Positions 11,370-20,250 are shown, counted from the stretch's first letter. The stretch is DNA of 64,000 bases from Listeria fleischmannii subsp. fleischmannii LU2006-1 (GCF_000344175.1 NZ_ALWW01000005.1:1-64000), one strand, 5' to 3'. The notes: generated from the sequence alone by a model not told the origin. A program made the numbers and translations.

Positions 11370-11637
11370 CAAAAATAAAAAACCTCTATCCACAAAGGGA
11401 CGAGATTTTGCTCGCGGTACCACCCTAATAGAAATGACAAAACATTTCCACCTTCATTTGAATAACGGCTAAAAACCGATCTGCCTTTCAAATACAATCC
11501 CGGCAGCGACTCGTGGAGCTGAAATTTTCGCATTGTTAACTTATAAAATGGCTCTCAGTCTATGACCATTTTTCCCTGTTTTGTTCTACAAAGCTACTTG
11601 TCTCCGTCAACGTCTTTGTCTTATTTGATTACTTTCT
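11370..11637 (-). promoter_or_regulatory. T-box riboswitch leader of pheST
   Basis: The minus strand carries the T-box core AGGGTGGTACCGCG at about 11428-11442, which pairs with the acceptor end of uncharged tRNA. It is followed by a CTCGTCCC/GGATAGAG stem and a T-run (about 11375-11405) acting as the terminator. The upstream 200 bases form the stem I/antiterminator region. By position it should read uncharged tRNA-Phe; I did not place the specifier codon with certainty. This explains the 320-base gap between pheS and the next gene. Confidence 0.9.
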
Positions 11638-11666
11638 ATTATAGAGGCTAGCGTCGTTTAATTCAA
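11638..11666 (-). promoter_or_regulatory. Sigma-A promoter of pheST
   Basis: TTGAAT and TATAAT hexamers separated by exactly 17 bases on the minus strand, placed immediately before the T-box leader. The -35 hexamer overlaps the stop codon of the upstream membrane gene. Confidence 0.8.
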
Positions 11667-12205
11667 GTATATTTTATAAGCCATTTATCGAGTAGTGGTA
11701 AAAGAATAGGTGCTAACACGATATAAAACAGAGCATTTCCAACTGCATGAAGCATGTCAAAGGATAACCCTGCTACATAATAGACTAAAAAATAATGATA
11801 GCCGTAAAATGGTGCCATACATAGGGCCTGAATAAAACCATAAAGAAAACCAGTAAATGCCGCATAGACGACCAAAAGCCAAAATGGCAATTTACTAAAC
11901 ACCGGGCGAATGACTAGCGCCGTTAAAGCCGCAATACACGCGTAACCAATAATTTGACCAATTGTCCAAATACCGAGTCCTAAAAAAAGATTGGAAACAA
12001 GCATAACGAGGCTGGCAAAAATGACACCATAACGAAAACCGATTAATAGCGTCACTAAAATCACAAGTGTCGTGACAGGTTGTACATTTGGAATAAAACT
12101 AAAAAGTAGTCTTCCTGAAACTGTTAGGGCTACTAAAATAGCCAGTAACGTCAAGACTTTTACATTCGTGATTTTTAAATGTTCAAATTCATTATTTAGC
12201 TTCAT
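11663..12205 (-). CDS. ECF-transporter-type substrate-binding membrane component
   Basis: A 180-residue integral membrane protein with about six hydrophobic helices and the alternating short loops of ECF transporter S components. Its neighbour upstream is a DUF4430 lipoprotein whose stop it overlaps. DUF4430 resembles the C-terminal domain of transcobalamin, so the pair may take up a corrinoid; this is inference. No EcfA/EcfT genes are adjacent, so it would use the shared energising module. The start was taken as the ATG of MKLNNEF inside the upstream stop region; a start three codons earlier is possible. Confidence 0.7.
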   Translation of the reverse strand: MKLNNEFEHLKITNVKVLTLLAILVALTVSGRLLFSFIPNVQPVTTLVILVTLLIGFRYGVIFASLVMLVSNLFLGLGIWTIGQIIGYACIAALTALVIRPVFSKLPFWLLVVYAAFTGFLYGFIQALCMAPFYGYHYFLVYYVAGLSFDMLHAVGNALFYIVLAPILLPLLDKWLIKYT

Positions 12206-12572
12206 GTAAATCAAAACTCACTTCATCGCCATTTTTAAGCGTCGTTTCTTTCGCACCTTTAGCCGCCATTTCACCATTTACCTCATACATCCAGTAAAGC
12301 CCTTTCGCTTCGTCTTGCGTGACTCCTTCAATACTAGTAATAAAGCCATCTGTATCTTTTATATGAAAGTTCTTGTTTAAAATGGCATAAACGGTACTGT
12401 CAGATTTCGCCTTCACCTTTTTTTCTGCCACTTCCACTTGACCATTATTTTTGGTCACACTCACCTTAACCGAAATAGGGTCAGCCTTAGGTTTAGCCGT
12501 TTCGCCATCTGAACAGGCTGTGAGTAGTAAGGCCAAAATGGTAGAAAGTAGTATTAAAATCCCTTTTTTCAT
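12192..12572 (-). CDS. DUF4430 lipoprotein, possible cobalamin-related binding protein
   Basis: A 126-residue secreted lipoprotein. The signal peptide ends in a lipobox (LLTACS, cysteine near residue 20) followed by a short charged linker and a single DUF4430-like domain (about 35-125) containing GLYWMYEVNGE and a C-terminal GDEVSFDLHEA strand. This fold occurs in transcobalamin and is often fused or adjacent to ECF S components. Its stop overlaps the start of such a gene here, so it is probably the extracellular capture partner. The ligand is not shown by sequence. Confidence 0.75.
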   Translation of the reverse strand: MKKGILILLSTILALLLTACSDGETAKPKADPISVKVSVTKNNGQVEVAEKKVKAKSDSTVYAILNKNFHIKDTDGFITSIEGVTQDEAKGLYWMYEVNGEMAAKGAKETTLKNGDEVSFDLHEAK

Positions 12573-12593
12573 TGTCGTTCTCCTTTTTTACAC

Positions 12594-12634
12594 ATAATAA
12601 AAGACGTAACGATTGTCATTACGCCTTTTATTAT
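12594..12634 (-). terminator. Terminator after hxlR
   Basis: Inverted repeat AAAAGGCGTAATGA / TCGTTACGTCTTTT on the minus strand with a short loop and T-rich tail, lying between the hxlR stop and the lipoprotein start. Confidence 0.7.
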
Positions 12635-12638
12635 CGCA

Positions 12639-12971
12639 TTAGGCTTCCACTTTCTCAAGTGCAATCCATTTATCAGCCCAACACTGAACTTGCTCCATTA
12701 CTTCTTTAAGGTCTCTGCCTTTGTCAGTTAAATCGTATTCAATTCGAACGGGCGTTTCTGGATATACGTGACGTGTCACGATTTCCATTTCTTCAAGCTC
12801 CTTCAAACGTTCTGCGAGTACGCGGTCACTCATTTGCGGAATCTCACTTGCCACTTGCTTAAACCGCTTCGGACCTGTAAGTAAGACATTGATAATGAGC
12901 CCAGTCCAGCGTTTGCCAAGAAGTTGGAAGGCTGTTTCAAACTTTGGACAAACTTTGTGCGCTTCATTCAT
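12639..12971 (-). CDS. HxlR-family transcriptional regulator
   Basis: A 110-residue winged-helix regulator. It has the family hallmarks: a conserved cysteine near the N-terminus (HKVCPKFETAF), the LLGKRWTGLII helix, the recognition region MSDRVLAERLKELEE and the wing YDLTDKGRDL. Many members sense electrophiles through this cysteine. An open frame extends 12 codons further upstream, but the ATG at 12971 has a GGAGAGGTG ribosome site and gives the usual length. Divergent from the DUF6054 gene with a palindrome in between, suggesting it regulates itself and that gene. Confidence 0.9.
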   Translation of the reverse strand: MNEAHKVCPKFETAFQLLGKRWTGLIINVLLTGPKRFKQVASEIPQMSDRVLAERLKELEEMEIVTRHVYPETPVRIEYDLTDKGRDLKEVMEQVQCWADKWIALEKVEA

Positions 12972-13035
12972 AACTTTCACCTCTCCACATATTGTAACAT
13001 AAATCACTTCAGAAAGTAACTAATAAATACTAACT

Positions 13036-13054
13036 AACTTATTTTTAGTAAGTT
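13036..13054. promoter_or_regulatory. Candidate HxlR operator palindrome
   Basis: Perfect inverted repeat AACTTA-N7-TAAGTT midway between the divergent hxlR and DUF6054 genes, 12 bases upstream of the -35 of the rightward promoter. The position and symmetry suit a dimeric winged-helix regulator; binding is inferred. Confidence 0.5.
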
Positions 13055-13065
13055 TTATTTTACGA

Positions 13066-13094
13066 TTGAAATATTTATTTTTTGGGCATACAAT
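13066..13094 (+). promoter_or_regulatory. Promoter of the DUF6054 gene
   Basis: TTGAAA and TACAAT separated by 17 bases, 30 bases upstream of the start codon. Confidence 0.7.
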
Positions 13095-13124
13095 AAATGT
13101 AACTTAAATAGGAGGGTGAAAAAT

Positions 13125-13472
13125 ATGCCAGTTCATCGTTATGTTGTGAAAAGTTCTGTTTTAGAAACTATGGAGATGATTAAACTGTCTCAAGCTGCGA
13201 ATCCCCCTATTTTTGAAGAAATTCGTAGCTTTCAAGACGGAAAAACCTTGGCGACTTTAGCCTATGAAAAATATTATTTTCGGGCTAGTAATCGTGCTGC
13301 TCTTTTTATTACCATCCATAATTTCCACGGAGAAGCTGAAGTGACCGCTGTTTCAACGGGAAGCTCGGATAGCTTCCTCTTTAACCTTGACTTCGGAGCA
13401 GCAAATCATTTTCTTCGGGGAGTAAAAAAAGCGATTTCTCCTGTTCTAATTAGCGAGACTAGGCTAAGTTAA
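13125..13472 (+). CDS. DUF6054 family protein
   Basis: A 115-residue soluble protein without signal peptide or membrane segment. The sequence pattern (TLATLAYEKYYFRASNRAALFITIHN, then a FNLDFGAANHF region) matches my recollection of the small DUF6054 family found beside HxlR regulators in Firmicutes; function unknown. Start at ATG 13125 is chosen because AGGAGGG lies 9 bases upstream; a GTG at 13116 overlaps that site. Transcribed away from hxlR through its own promoter, and convergent with the methylase gene. Confidence 0.65.
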   Translation: MPVHRYVVKSSVLETMEMIKLSQAANPPIFEEIRSFQDGKTLATLAYEKYYFRASNRAALFITIHNFHGEAEVTAVSTGSSDSFLFNLDFGAANHFLRGVKKAISPVLISETRLS

Positions 13473-13478
13473 GCCATT

Positions 13479-14234
13479 TTAATCTCTAAGTTGATACATT
13501 AAAATTCCAGCCGCAATCCCCACGTTTAAGGATTCTGCTTGTCCGAAAATCGGGATAAACACTTTCTTATGAATTCGTTCCGCGATATCAGGCGAAATCC
13601 CCTTTCCTTCATTTCCTACAATAAGGGCTAATGTTGTTTGTTTTGGTATTGTGTCGTATATTTTCGCATGCTCATCGAGAAAGGCGCCAAAAATCGGAAC
13701 CCCTTCTTCTTCCAGTTGGCCTATCCACTCCACTAAATCCCCTTGAATAACTGGGATATGGAAGTGGCTTCCTTGTGTACTGCGAATCACTTTTGGATTA
13801 TATAAATCCGCGCTCCCCTTACCTAAAATGACTGCATCATACCCCGCAGCATCTGCTGTACGAATTAATGTTCCAACATTTCCGGGATCTTGCACACCGT
13901 CAGCTAGTAAAAATTTTTTCCCATATAAAAGTAAAAGTTCCGGCTCCATCATTTTGACAACAGCAAAGATTCCCTGCTCGGTTTTCGTTTCGCTTAAAAA
14001 ATGACTGACTTCCTTAGAGATGCAAAACGCCTCTATATGTTCTGACAAGTTTTGCGGCGGCGTAATGTCCTCGGAATACATAACTTCTGTCACCAGTCCA
14101 TCTTGATTTAGTGCCTCTTCAACAAGGTGAAAGCCTTCCACAATGTACTTATTCGTTTTTTGCCGACCTTTTAAAGTAAATAATTTTTTCCATTTTTTAA
14201 CACGTTCATTTTTAATTGATTGTATAACCGTCAT
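13479..14234 (-). CDS. TrmH/SpoU-family rRNA methyltransferase
   Basis: SAM-dependent 2'-O-ribose RNA methyltransferase with the deep trefoil-knot (SPOUT) fold, 251 residues. An N-terminal substrate-binding domain (IKNERVKKWKKLFTLKGR) precedes the catalytic core with motif 1 DPGNVGTLIRTADAAG, motif 2 LIVGNEGKGIS and motif 3 ESLNVGIAAGILMYQ. The target is probably 23S rRNA by family, but this cannot be read from sequence. ATG at 14234 has an AGGAGGACTG site. In Listeria such a gene lies close upstream of pheS. Confidence 0.9.
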   Translation of the reverse strand: MTVIQSIKNERVKKWKKLFTLKGRQKTNKYIVEGFHLVEEALNQDGLVTEVMYSEDITPPQNLSEHIEAFCISKEVSHFLSETKTEQGIFAVVKMMEPELLLLYGKKFLLADGVQDPGNVGTLIRTADAAGYDAVILGKGSADLYNPKVIRSTQGSHFHIPVIQGDLVEWIGQLEEEGVPIFGAFLDEHAKIYDTIPKQTTLALIVGNEGKGISPDIAERIHKKVFIPIFGQAESLNVGIAAGILMYQLRD

Positions 14235-14360
14235 TTCAGTCCTCCTGTAACATTTTTGTAATGAAAAAGTGATTTTACAAAACTAAATTTGTTTAGCATG
14301 ATTTCGCCTGGTAGTCCTAAAGACTCACAACTATCGTTTTAACTCCCTTTTTCAATATAA

Positions 14361-14462
14361 ATAAAAAGAAGTGCTCTTCGCACTTCCGAGAGTATGGCAA
14401 ACGGTAATTTTCGATTTAACTATTCTTCGTATTCGTCACGGCTAAGCCGAATCTTACCGTTT
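14361..14462 (-). terminator. Terminator plus a larger hairpin after the M42 peptidase gene
   Basis: Two structures lie in the 275-base gap 14235-14509. GAAGTGC-TCTTC-GCACTTC at 14368-14386, followed on the minus strand by TTTTTAT, is a good terminator for the upstream M42 gene. A second inverted repeat, AAACGGTAA (14399-14407) with TTACCGTTT (14454-14462), encloses a partly self-complementary 46-base segment and resembles a small repeat element. No open frame is present. Confidence 0.6.
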
Positions 14463-14509
14463 ATCATTCAAAAGTTCCAATTTAAAACGCGAACTCTTTA
14501 GATCGCAGA

Positions 14510-15592
14510 TTAATTTTGGAAGGTAATTTTTTCAACAGTCTCTTTATCTAAACGTTTCACAACTTCTGTAATTAATTTGACGGCAACATCAAAATCATCC
14601 CGATGTAGAATCGAAGAATGAGAATGAATGTAGCGCGTAGCAATCGTAATTGGTAATGACGGGACCCCGTTACCAGTTAAGTGCATAGGGCCTGCATCAG
14701 TTCCGCCACCTGGAATCGCTTCAAATTGATATGGAATCCCAAGTTCATCAGCCACATCTGTCACAAAATTGCGTAAGCCGCTGTGGCTAACCATCGTTGC
14801 GTCATAAATGACAATTTGTGGTCCCTCACCCATTTTGCTTTGCGCTTCTGTTGGTTTAATGCCCGGTGTGTCTCCGGCAATACCAACATCAACAGCAAAA
14901 CCAATATCTGGTTGAATCAAATGAGCCGATGTACGTGCGCCTCTTGTTCCTACTTCTTCTTGAACAGAACCGACACCGTAAACAGTATTCGCATGCGCTT
15001 CTTTTTTTAGATTTTTTAACACTTCAATAGCAATGGCTAAACCGATACGGTTATCCCAAGCTTTTGCAAGTAAATATTTTTCATTTTTCATCACGGTAAA
15101 ATCAAAAGCTGGCACAATCATATCACCAGGTTTAATCCCAAAATGTTCTGCCTCTTCCTTATCTTTTGCACCAACATCAACAAACATCTCTTTAATATCA
15201 AAAGACTTTTGACGTTCAGCCGCTGTCATAAGATGTGGAGGTTTGGAGCCAATAACGCCTATTATTTCTTCGCCGCTTCTTGTTACCACAGTAACCTTTT
15301 GAGAAAGCATAACATGTGGTACCCAACCACCTGTTGTTTGAAATTTAATAAATCCTTTTTCATCAATTTGTGTCACCATGAAGCCAACTTCATCCAGATG
15401 ACCTGTAAGCATAATTTTAGGTCCATCTTCTGAACCTTTTTGAATTGCAATACTACTTCCAAGACCATCATGTATAATTTCATCCGCATAAGGTGTTATG
15501 TAATTTTCAAATACTTCGCGTACTTCTCGTTCGTTTCCCGGAATCCCTTTTGCCGTTGTTAAATCTTTTAACATTTTTAATTGCTCGTCCAA
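14510..15592 (-). CDS. M42-family metallo-aminopeptidase
   Basis: Cytoplasmic zinc or cobalt aminopeptidase of the M42 (glutamyl aminopeptidase/TET) family, 360 residues. Often misannotated as an endoglucanase. Metal and catalytic motifs are visible: [11 protein letters not shown] (His/Asp ligands), [19 protein letters not shown] (catalytic Glu pair), AVDVG and the C-terminal [11 protein letters not shown] full AGGAGG ribosome site precedes the ATG at 15592. It forms a single-gene unit ended by the hairpin at 14368. Role: processing of peptides. Confidence 0.92.
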   Translation of the reverse strand: MDEQLKMLKDLTTAKGIPGNEREVREVFENYITPYADEIIHDGLGSSIAIQKGSEDGPKIMLTGHLDEVGFMVTQIDEKGFIKFQTTGGWVPHVMLSQKVTVVTRSGEEIIGVIGSKPPHLMTAAERQKSFDIKEMFVDVGAKDKEEAEHFGIKPGDMIVPAFDFTVMKNEKYLLAKAWDNRIGLAIAIEVLKNLKKEAHANTVYGVGSVQEEVGTRGARTSAHLIQPDIGFAVDVGIAGDTPGIKPTEAQSKMGEGPQIVIYDATMVSHSGLRNFVTDVADELGIPYQFEAIPGGGTDAGPMHLTGNGVPSLPITIATRYIHSHSSILHRDDFDVAVKLITEVVKRLDKETVEKITFQN

Positions 15593-15662
15593 AAAAATCC
15601 CTCCTATAAAACCTATTCAATCCGTATTATAACAGAAAAATGGAGAAGCGCCTACTTAAAAA

Positions 15663-15713
15663 CAAAAGTTGAAAATATAGAACTTTACAATTGTCCTAAT
15701 TTTCAACTTTCAT
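15663..15713 (-). terminator. Terminator after the first glucosaminidase gene
   Basis: Inverted repeat AAAGTTGAAAAT / ATTTTCAACTTT with a long loop, followed by a T-run on the minus strand. Confidence 0.65.
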
Positions 15714-15716
15714 TAA

Positions 15717-16745
15717 TTATAGAGCTTTGGCAAAATTGGCAGATGCAACAAGCGTAATCATACTCATGACTTGATTATGTCGTTCTGTTTCTGTTGAATT
15801 CGCGAGCATCGCCGGTTCACTGGTTCGCCCTGAATCAAATACGAATTTTGATGTAGCGTGATTTGAGAGAAATGCCGTCTTATCTCGCAAGGGAGACTGG
15901 CTATCTGAGCTATATAGCACTTCAATTTTATCGCTTTCCACCCAGCCATCAATTTGATTAAATAGTTCCACTTGATACCAAATTTTGCTATTTTCAACCT
16001 TCACTTCCCGCTCGATTTCAATTTGCGGGCTGACGCCTTCTGAGAGGCTTGCAATCAGTTTTGCATCTTTTGTGCCACTTGGATTGCTCCAAATATCCAC
16101 TTTTTCCCCCATCTTCACTTGGCCTAGGGCATGAAAAACTTTATCCGATGTTTTCTCTGCGTAAGCTTCTTTAATGTTATCATACTGAGCTAAATTGAAT
16201 TTTTCAATGACTTCGATTAGCTTTACAGAATAATTAGGGTCCGTTGAATAGCCCGTGTAATCTAAAGCTTTTGCAGCAACACGATAATTCGTTTGGTTAA
16301 TTAAGCCTTTATATAAATCTTTATTCCAACTCGGGCCATGGGCAAATAAGATGGCGTGATCATTTAACGATTCGTACCACGTTGGATAAGCTTTAAAACT
16401 CGCTTTTGTCCCAACATAGCTGACTCCGTTATGTTCTTTCGTCGCCATTACTATTGTATTTCCCTTAAACGACCCTTTGATTCCAAATAAATTCTTCCCT
16501 TTTTGCGCAAGCTCACTTTTTCCCCAGTTTGATTCGAGAATTGCTTGAGAAATGGTAATACTTGCTAAAATCCCATGTTTCTTCTGTACAATCTCTGCGT
16601 GCGGCGCAATCTCATTAATAAACGCTTGTTGCGTGGAAGTAGCGGGGCTAATACTAGCCTTAACTTGCATAGGGAGAGCCATAGCTGTGATAGAAAGGCT
16701 GATTATACCTATTTTCAGCAAGTGCTTCTTTGCAATATGTAGCAT
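15717..16745 (-). CDS. Secreted N-acetylglucosaminidase autolysin with SH3-like C-terminus
   Basis: A 342-residue exported peptidoglycan hydrolase. A signal peptide (about 1-30, ending MQVKA) is followed by a FlgJ/LytF-type glucosaminidase domain (about 40-190): ITISQAILESNWGKSELA contains the catalytic Glu, then NLFGIKGSF, the fold marker WYESLNDHA and the YSTDPNYSVKLIEVIEKF C-terminal helix. Residues about 205-285 resemble a bacterial SH3 wall-binding domain. A second homologue lies 260 bases upstream. In Listeria this family acts in cell separation. Confidence 0.88.
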   Translation of the reverse strand: MLHIAKKHLLKIGIISLSITAMALPMQVKASISPATSTQQAFINEIAPHAEIVQKKHGILASITISQAILESNWGKSELAQKGKNLFGIKGSFKGNTIVMATKEHNGVSYVGTKASFKAYPTWYESLNDHAILFAHGPSWNKDLYKGLINQTNYRVAAKALDYTGYSTDPNYSVKLIEVIEKFNLAQYDNIKEAYAEKTSDKVFHALGQVKMGEKVDIWSNPSGTKDAKLIASLSEGVSPQIEIEREVKVENSKIWYQVELFNQIDGWVESDKIEVLYSSDSQSPLRDKTAFLSNHATSKFVFDSGRTSEPAMLANSTETERHNQVMSMITLVASANFAKAL

Positions 16746-16942
16746 AATGAATTTTGCACATCCTTATCCTTTTTTAGTTAACGTTCCAAGCCTATAAAAA
16801 CATGTGTTCTTTTATAGCAACCACTTCATTCTAACAAAACTTTTGTGTAATATATATTTCTTTTAGATGACAAAAATAACAAAAATGTAAAATCCCTTGC
16901 TACTAAATACTTCTCTCTTTAAAAAAAATAATGGAAAATGCA

Positions 16943-17003
16943 AAAAAAAGAGCATGAATAAGTCCTTTTACCTACTAATAAGACAACAAATTCATGCTCT
17001 TTT
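16943..17003 (-). terminator. Terminator after the second glucosaminidase gene
   Basis: Long hairpin AAAAAGAGCATGAAT / ATTCATGCTCTTTTTT with an inner GTC/GAC pairing in the loop and a minus-strand T-run. Confidence 0.7.
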
Positions 17004-17860
17004 TTATTGAATTTTGATAAAATCTACCTTTATCCAACCAATAACTTTTTCATCTATAGCGAATTGATACCACTTTCCACTTGAAGTCACAGCTTCTTGA
17101 ACAAGTTTTAAATCATCACGTTTATAATACTGAATATCCTCCACTTTTTGTGCGCCAACTAAACCATACGGGAGCGTCCAAATCGTAGCATTTTCCTCAC
17201 TATTCACTTTCGCCCATTTTGAAATTTTTTGGTTCGTGATTAGCTTATCTTGAATATTATCATAGATGTGTAAATTATATTTTTCAACAATTGAGATTAG
17301 TTTAGCGGCATAATCTGGATCAGTGGCGTAGCTGCTTTCATAATTTCTTGTGCGGCTATTTTATAATCTTTTGCCCCAAGTACTCCGTGATACTTTGTTC
17401 TTGACCAGGATGTGCCATTTACGAATAACTGCGCATGATCATCAAGCGATTCATTCCAATTCGTGTACTTACGAAAATTCGCTTTAATTTCAATCCATTT
17501 TCCGTCCGCAAATTCTTTAGTTGTCATGCTGACAATAGGTTGACCGCTTCTGCCTTTTACTCCAAAGAGGTTGTTAGCTTGGCTAGCGAGTTCACTTTCT
17601 CCCCAGTTAGATTCAAGAATAGCTTGCGCGAGTGTAACACTCGTTAAAATTTGATGTTTCGCTTGAATTTCCTGTGCATGCTTTGAAAGTTGATTGATAA
17701 ATTTCTCTTCTTTTGTATTAAAAGCGGGTTCTGGTGCTGTTAAATCAAGATAGGTCTCTCGTATAAATGATGCGATGACGCCTATTAAAATCAGACTAAT
17801 GAAAATTCCAATAGCTGTAAAAAGTTGACGTTTCTGCTTTCGTTTCATTTTTTTTCGCAA
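17004..17860 (-). CDS. Membrane-anchored N-acetylglucosaminidase (frameshifted)
   Basis: Paralogue of the preceding autolysin, about 285 residues when joined. A basic N-terminus and one hydrophobic segment (about 14-34, no obvious cleavage site) suggest a signal anchor. The glucosaminidase domain shows LAQAILESNWGESELA with the catalytic Glu, NLFGVKGR and NESLDDHAQLF. The frame breaks at about 17336-17340; one more A turns the stop into KSSYATDPDYAAKL and continues through an SH3-like domain (WTLPYGL, GKWYQFA) to the stop at 17004. The start is TTG at 17860 or ATG four codons later. Confidence 0.85.
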
Positions 17861-17968
17861 CCGTTCAGTTCACACCTTTCCTTTTCACATCCCTCTTTTA
17901 CCTTACGTTAAAAAACTTTTAAAAGCAATCCATCTCAAGTCTAGTTCTTTAAAATTAAACTTTTCTTT

Positions 17969-18006
17969 AAAAAAATCTAAACGACATAATCCGTTTAGAT
18001 TTTTTT
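17969..18006 (-). terminator. Terminator after the NAD(P)-binding protein gene
   Basis: Perfect arms AAATCTAAACG / CGTTTAGATTT flanked by a T-run on the minus strand, directly downstream of the stop at 18035. Confidence 0.8.
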
Positions 18007-18034
18007 ACTTTATTATAGAAGAAACTAGAATATT

Positions 18035-18667
18035 TTACTTATTACGAACAGTAAAACGTGCTTGTTTATAGTTTTCTTTTTCCACTTCGTCTAACATTGC
18101 GACCGCAAAATTAGCATAGCTAACTTCGCTTTGGCCTTTTTCATCAACTAAAAGCTGATTTTCTCCAAGTATATAGTTACCCGTTTTTTCCCCATCAGGA
18201 TTAAAGAAAGCAGATGGACTCATGTAGGTCCAGTTTACATCTTTGTCCGTTTGTAATTCATCAAAAGCTTCGCCCATATTACGAGCAGTTGCTAAGAAAG
18301 GAGCGGGGAAATCTTCTGTATCCATAAGACGCAAGGTCTCATCTTTATCCACATATAAGCTACCTGCCCCACCAACAATAAGTAAGCGTACCTTTTTCCT
18401 TTTTAAAATAGCGCGTAAATGCTTTAACGAAGTTTGATGTAGTTCCTCGTGATTCATTTGCGCATTAAAGGCATCTACAACAACATCTTGATTCACTAAA
18501 TCCTCTGCTGTTAAATCAAATAAATCTTTTTCTAAAATCCGAACATTCGGGTTTGTTATTTTATCTTTTTGTCGAACAATCGCTGTCACATCATGACCAC
18601 GTTCATAAGCCTCTTCTAAAATTTGATTGCCTGCCTTACCATTTGCACCGATAATTGCGATTTTCAT
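18035..18667 (-). CDS. NAD(P)-binding NmrA/YwnB-like oxidoreductase
   Basis: A 210-residue Rossmann-fold protein of the atypical short-chain dehydrogenase group. The nucleotide-binding loop IGANGKAGNQI starts at residue 5; further family marks are VVDAFNA, LIVGGAGSLY and a WTYMSPSAFF segment. No catalytic YxxxK pair is evident, as in NmrA-like sensors. The Rrf2 gene lies 60 bases upstream in the same direction, an arrangement often seen where the regulator controls the dehydrogenase under redox or nitrosative stress. Confidence 0.85.
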   Translation of the reverse strand: MKIAIIGANGKAGNQILEEAYERGHDVTAIVRQKDKITNPNVRILEKDLFDLTAEDLVNQDVVVDAFNAQMNHEELHQTSLKHLRAILKRKKVRLLIVGGAGSLYVDKDETLRLMDTEDFPAPFLATARNMGEAFDELQTDKDVNWTYMSPSAFFNPDGEKTGNYILGENQLLVDEKGQSEVSYANFAVAMLDEVEKENYKQARFTVRNK

Positions 18668-18726
18668 ACTATTACCCTCCTAATTTGCAACTTTAAAAGT
18701 TACATTTAAATTATAATTTTGGCAAG

Positions 18727-19158
18727 TCATTCGTTTTGACCTGCCCTATCTGTAATTTTTTGAATGGTGTCCTCTAATGTCACTTGACGTAATTCATCTT
18801 CCATTTTTTGTTGTGCCGAAAGAAAAGAGTCTTCAAGTGCAGCTTGAATATTTGCTCCTACAACACAATTTGGATTAGGGTGTTGATGGACGTCGAAAAT
18901 TGCTTCTTTTCCTAAAACCGCATCATAAATCGCATAAAGTGTGATTTCATTCGGTTCTTTGGCTAATGCCGTTCCACCAATTCCTGGTCTTGAATGAAGC
19001 AACTGTGCTTTTTTTAAGCGACTCATTAAGCGCCTAATGACAACTGGGTTTGTACCCACACTTGCAGCAATAAAATCTGATGTAATTTGCTTGTCACGGT
19101 TTAAGTAAACAAGTGTTAAAATATGCACCGCAACACTAAAACGTGTAGAAATGGCCAT
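18727..19158 (-). CDS. Rrf2-family transcriptional regulator
   Basis: A 143-residue winged-helix regulator. The N-terminal helix MAISTRFSVAVHIL, the recognition helix GTNPVVIRRLMSRL and the wing HSRPGIGGTALA are typical of Rrf2. One cysteine (NPNCVVGANI) lies where Fe-S members have three, so an iron-sulfur cluster is unlikely; it resembles the YwnA type. Probably controls itself and the downstream oxidoreductase. The start is the ATG at 19158 with GAGGTGAGG upstream. Confidence 0.88.
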   Translation of the reverse strand: MAISTRFSVAVHILTLVYLNRDKQITSDFIAASVGTNPVVIRRLMSRLKKAQLLHSRPGIGGTALAKEPNEITLYAIYDAVLGKEAIFDVHQHPNPNCVVGANIQAALEDSFLSAQQKMEDELRQVTLEDTIQKITDRAGQNE

Positions 19159-19204
19159 TTCCTCACCTCTTTGTAACTATTATAATTACAAATTAAATCA
19201 TTGT

Positions 19205-19233
19205 CAACAAAAAAAGATGAGAGCCTCATCTTT
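19205..19233 (-). terminator. Terminator after the glycosyltransferase pair
   Basis: Hairpin GATGAGGCTCTCATC with flanking A/T runs (AAAAA / TTTTTTT) on the minus strand; it overlaps the joined glycosyltransferase stop. Confidence 0.7.
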
Positions 19234-20238
19234 TTCCTAAAAAACGTTTACTCGCTTTCAAAAGAAACCATTCTAGGCTCGCCATTTGGAAGCGGATATG
19301 TGCATTTTGAATGATATAGCGGAACATTTTTTGCTTTGTTTTGGGGAGGTTTCGATCGCGTTCGTTTGAATACTTGTTGTGACATAGTCTGAAACCCACT
19401 TTTGGACCGTAAGATAGTCCTCCTTTTTCGCCAAAAAAAGCCATTCAATCATTGAAAATAAATCGATTTCAAGATACTTTTGTTCTTTTTTAAAACGGAG
19501 GTCATGGTTTTCGTGGTCTAAAAAAGCTTGATCTGAAACTAAAAGAGCGTCTAAGCGGTCTCGCACCATTTTAAGATTGTTTTTTTGTTGCGTAATCGAT
19601 TTATTTCCGGAGACGCGGTGGCGCCAGTAATAGCCAACACTTCTTAAAATATTAACATGTTCCGCTTTTAAGTATGCAGGAATCACGACGGGAATATCCT
19701 CATATGTCTTACCTTCTGGAAATTGGAACTTATTTTCGCGCCAAAACCTGGCACTGTAAATTTTGTTCCAGCTCGTCGTATCGTATAATAATTCAGGTGT
19801 TTCAAAAATTGTCGTATTTAGCTTATCCGCCACCATAAATCGTTCGTGTAACACAGAACGGTATACATCTTCACCTGAAAGACGCGCCACACCAATGGTT
19901 ACAATATCTGCGCAAGAAAGTTGAATGGTTGCCATCATTTTTTTATACATATCGCGGTCAATCACATCATCGCTATCAACAAAGGCAATAAAATCGCCTG
20001 TTGCAATTTTAACCCCATCATTTCTTGCTGCAGAAAGACCCCCATTTTCTTTTGTAACAAGTTGTATCGAAGGGTACTTTTGTTTTAATTTTTCTAATTT
20101 CTCCCCTGTATCATCTGTTGAGCCGTCATTTATTACAATAACTTCTAAATCTTCATAGGATTGATTCATTACAGAGTCAATACATGCTTCAATATAACTT
20201 CCAACATTGTATGCTGGAATAATGACACTTACCTTCAT
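19226..20238 (-). CDS. GT2-family glycosyltransferase (frameshifted near C-terminus)
   Basis: GT-A fold transferase of about 337 residues. The nucleotide-sugar site shows VSVIIPAYNVGSYIEACIDS, VINDGSTDDTG, GLSAARNDG and the metal-binding FVDSDD at about residue 90. No membrane helices. The frame shifts in the region 19340-19372; the joined C-terminus runs on to MFRYIIQNAHIRFQMASLEW and stops at 19226. It follows a paralogue by 12 bases and the two appear to form an operon. Acceptor and sugar donor are unknown; wall or teichoic acid decoration is plausible. Confidence 0.85.
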
Positions 20239-20250
20239 AGCCCTCTCCTT

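Noticed and set aside
19226-19448. Separate small genes at 19226-19448
   Set aside because: One frame is the true C-terminus of the glycosyltransferase after a frameshift; the other is a shadow.
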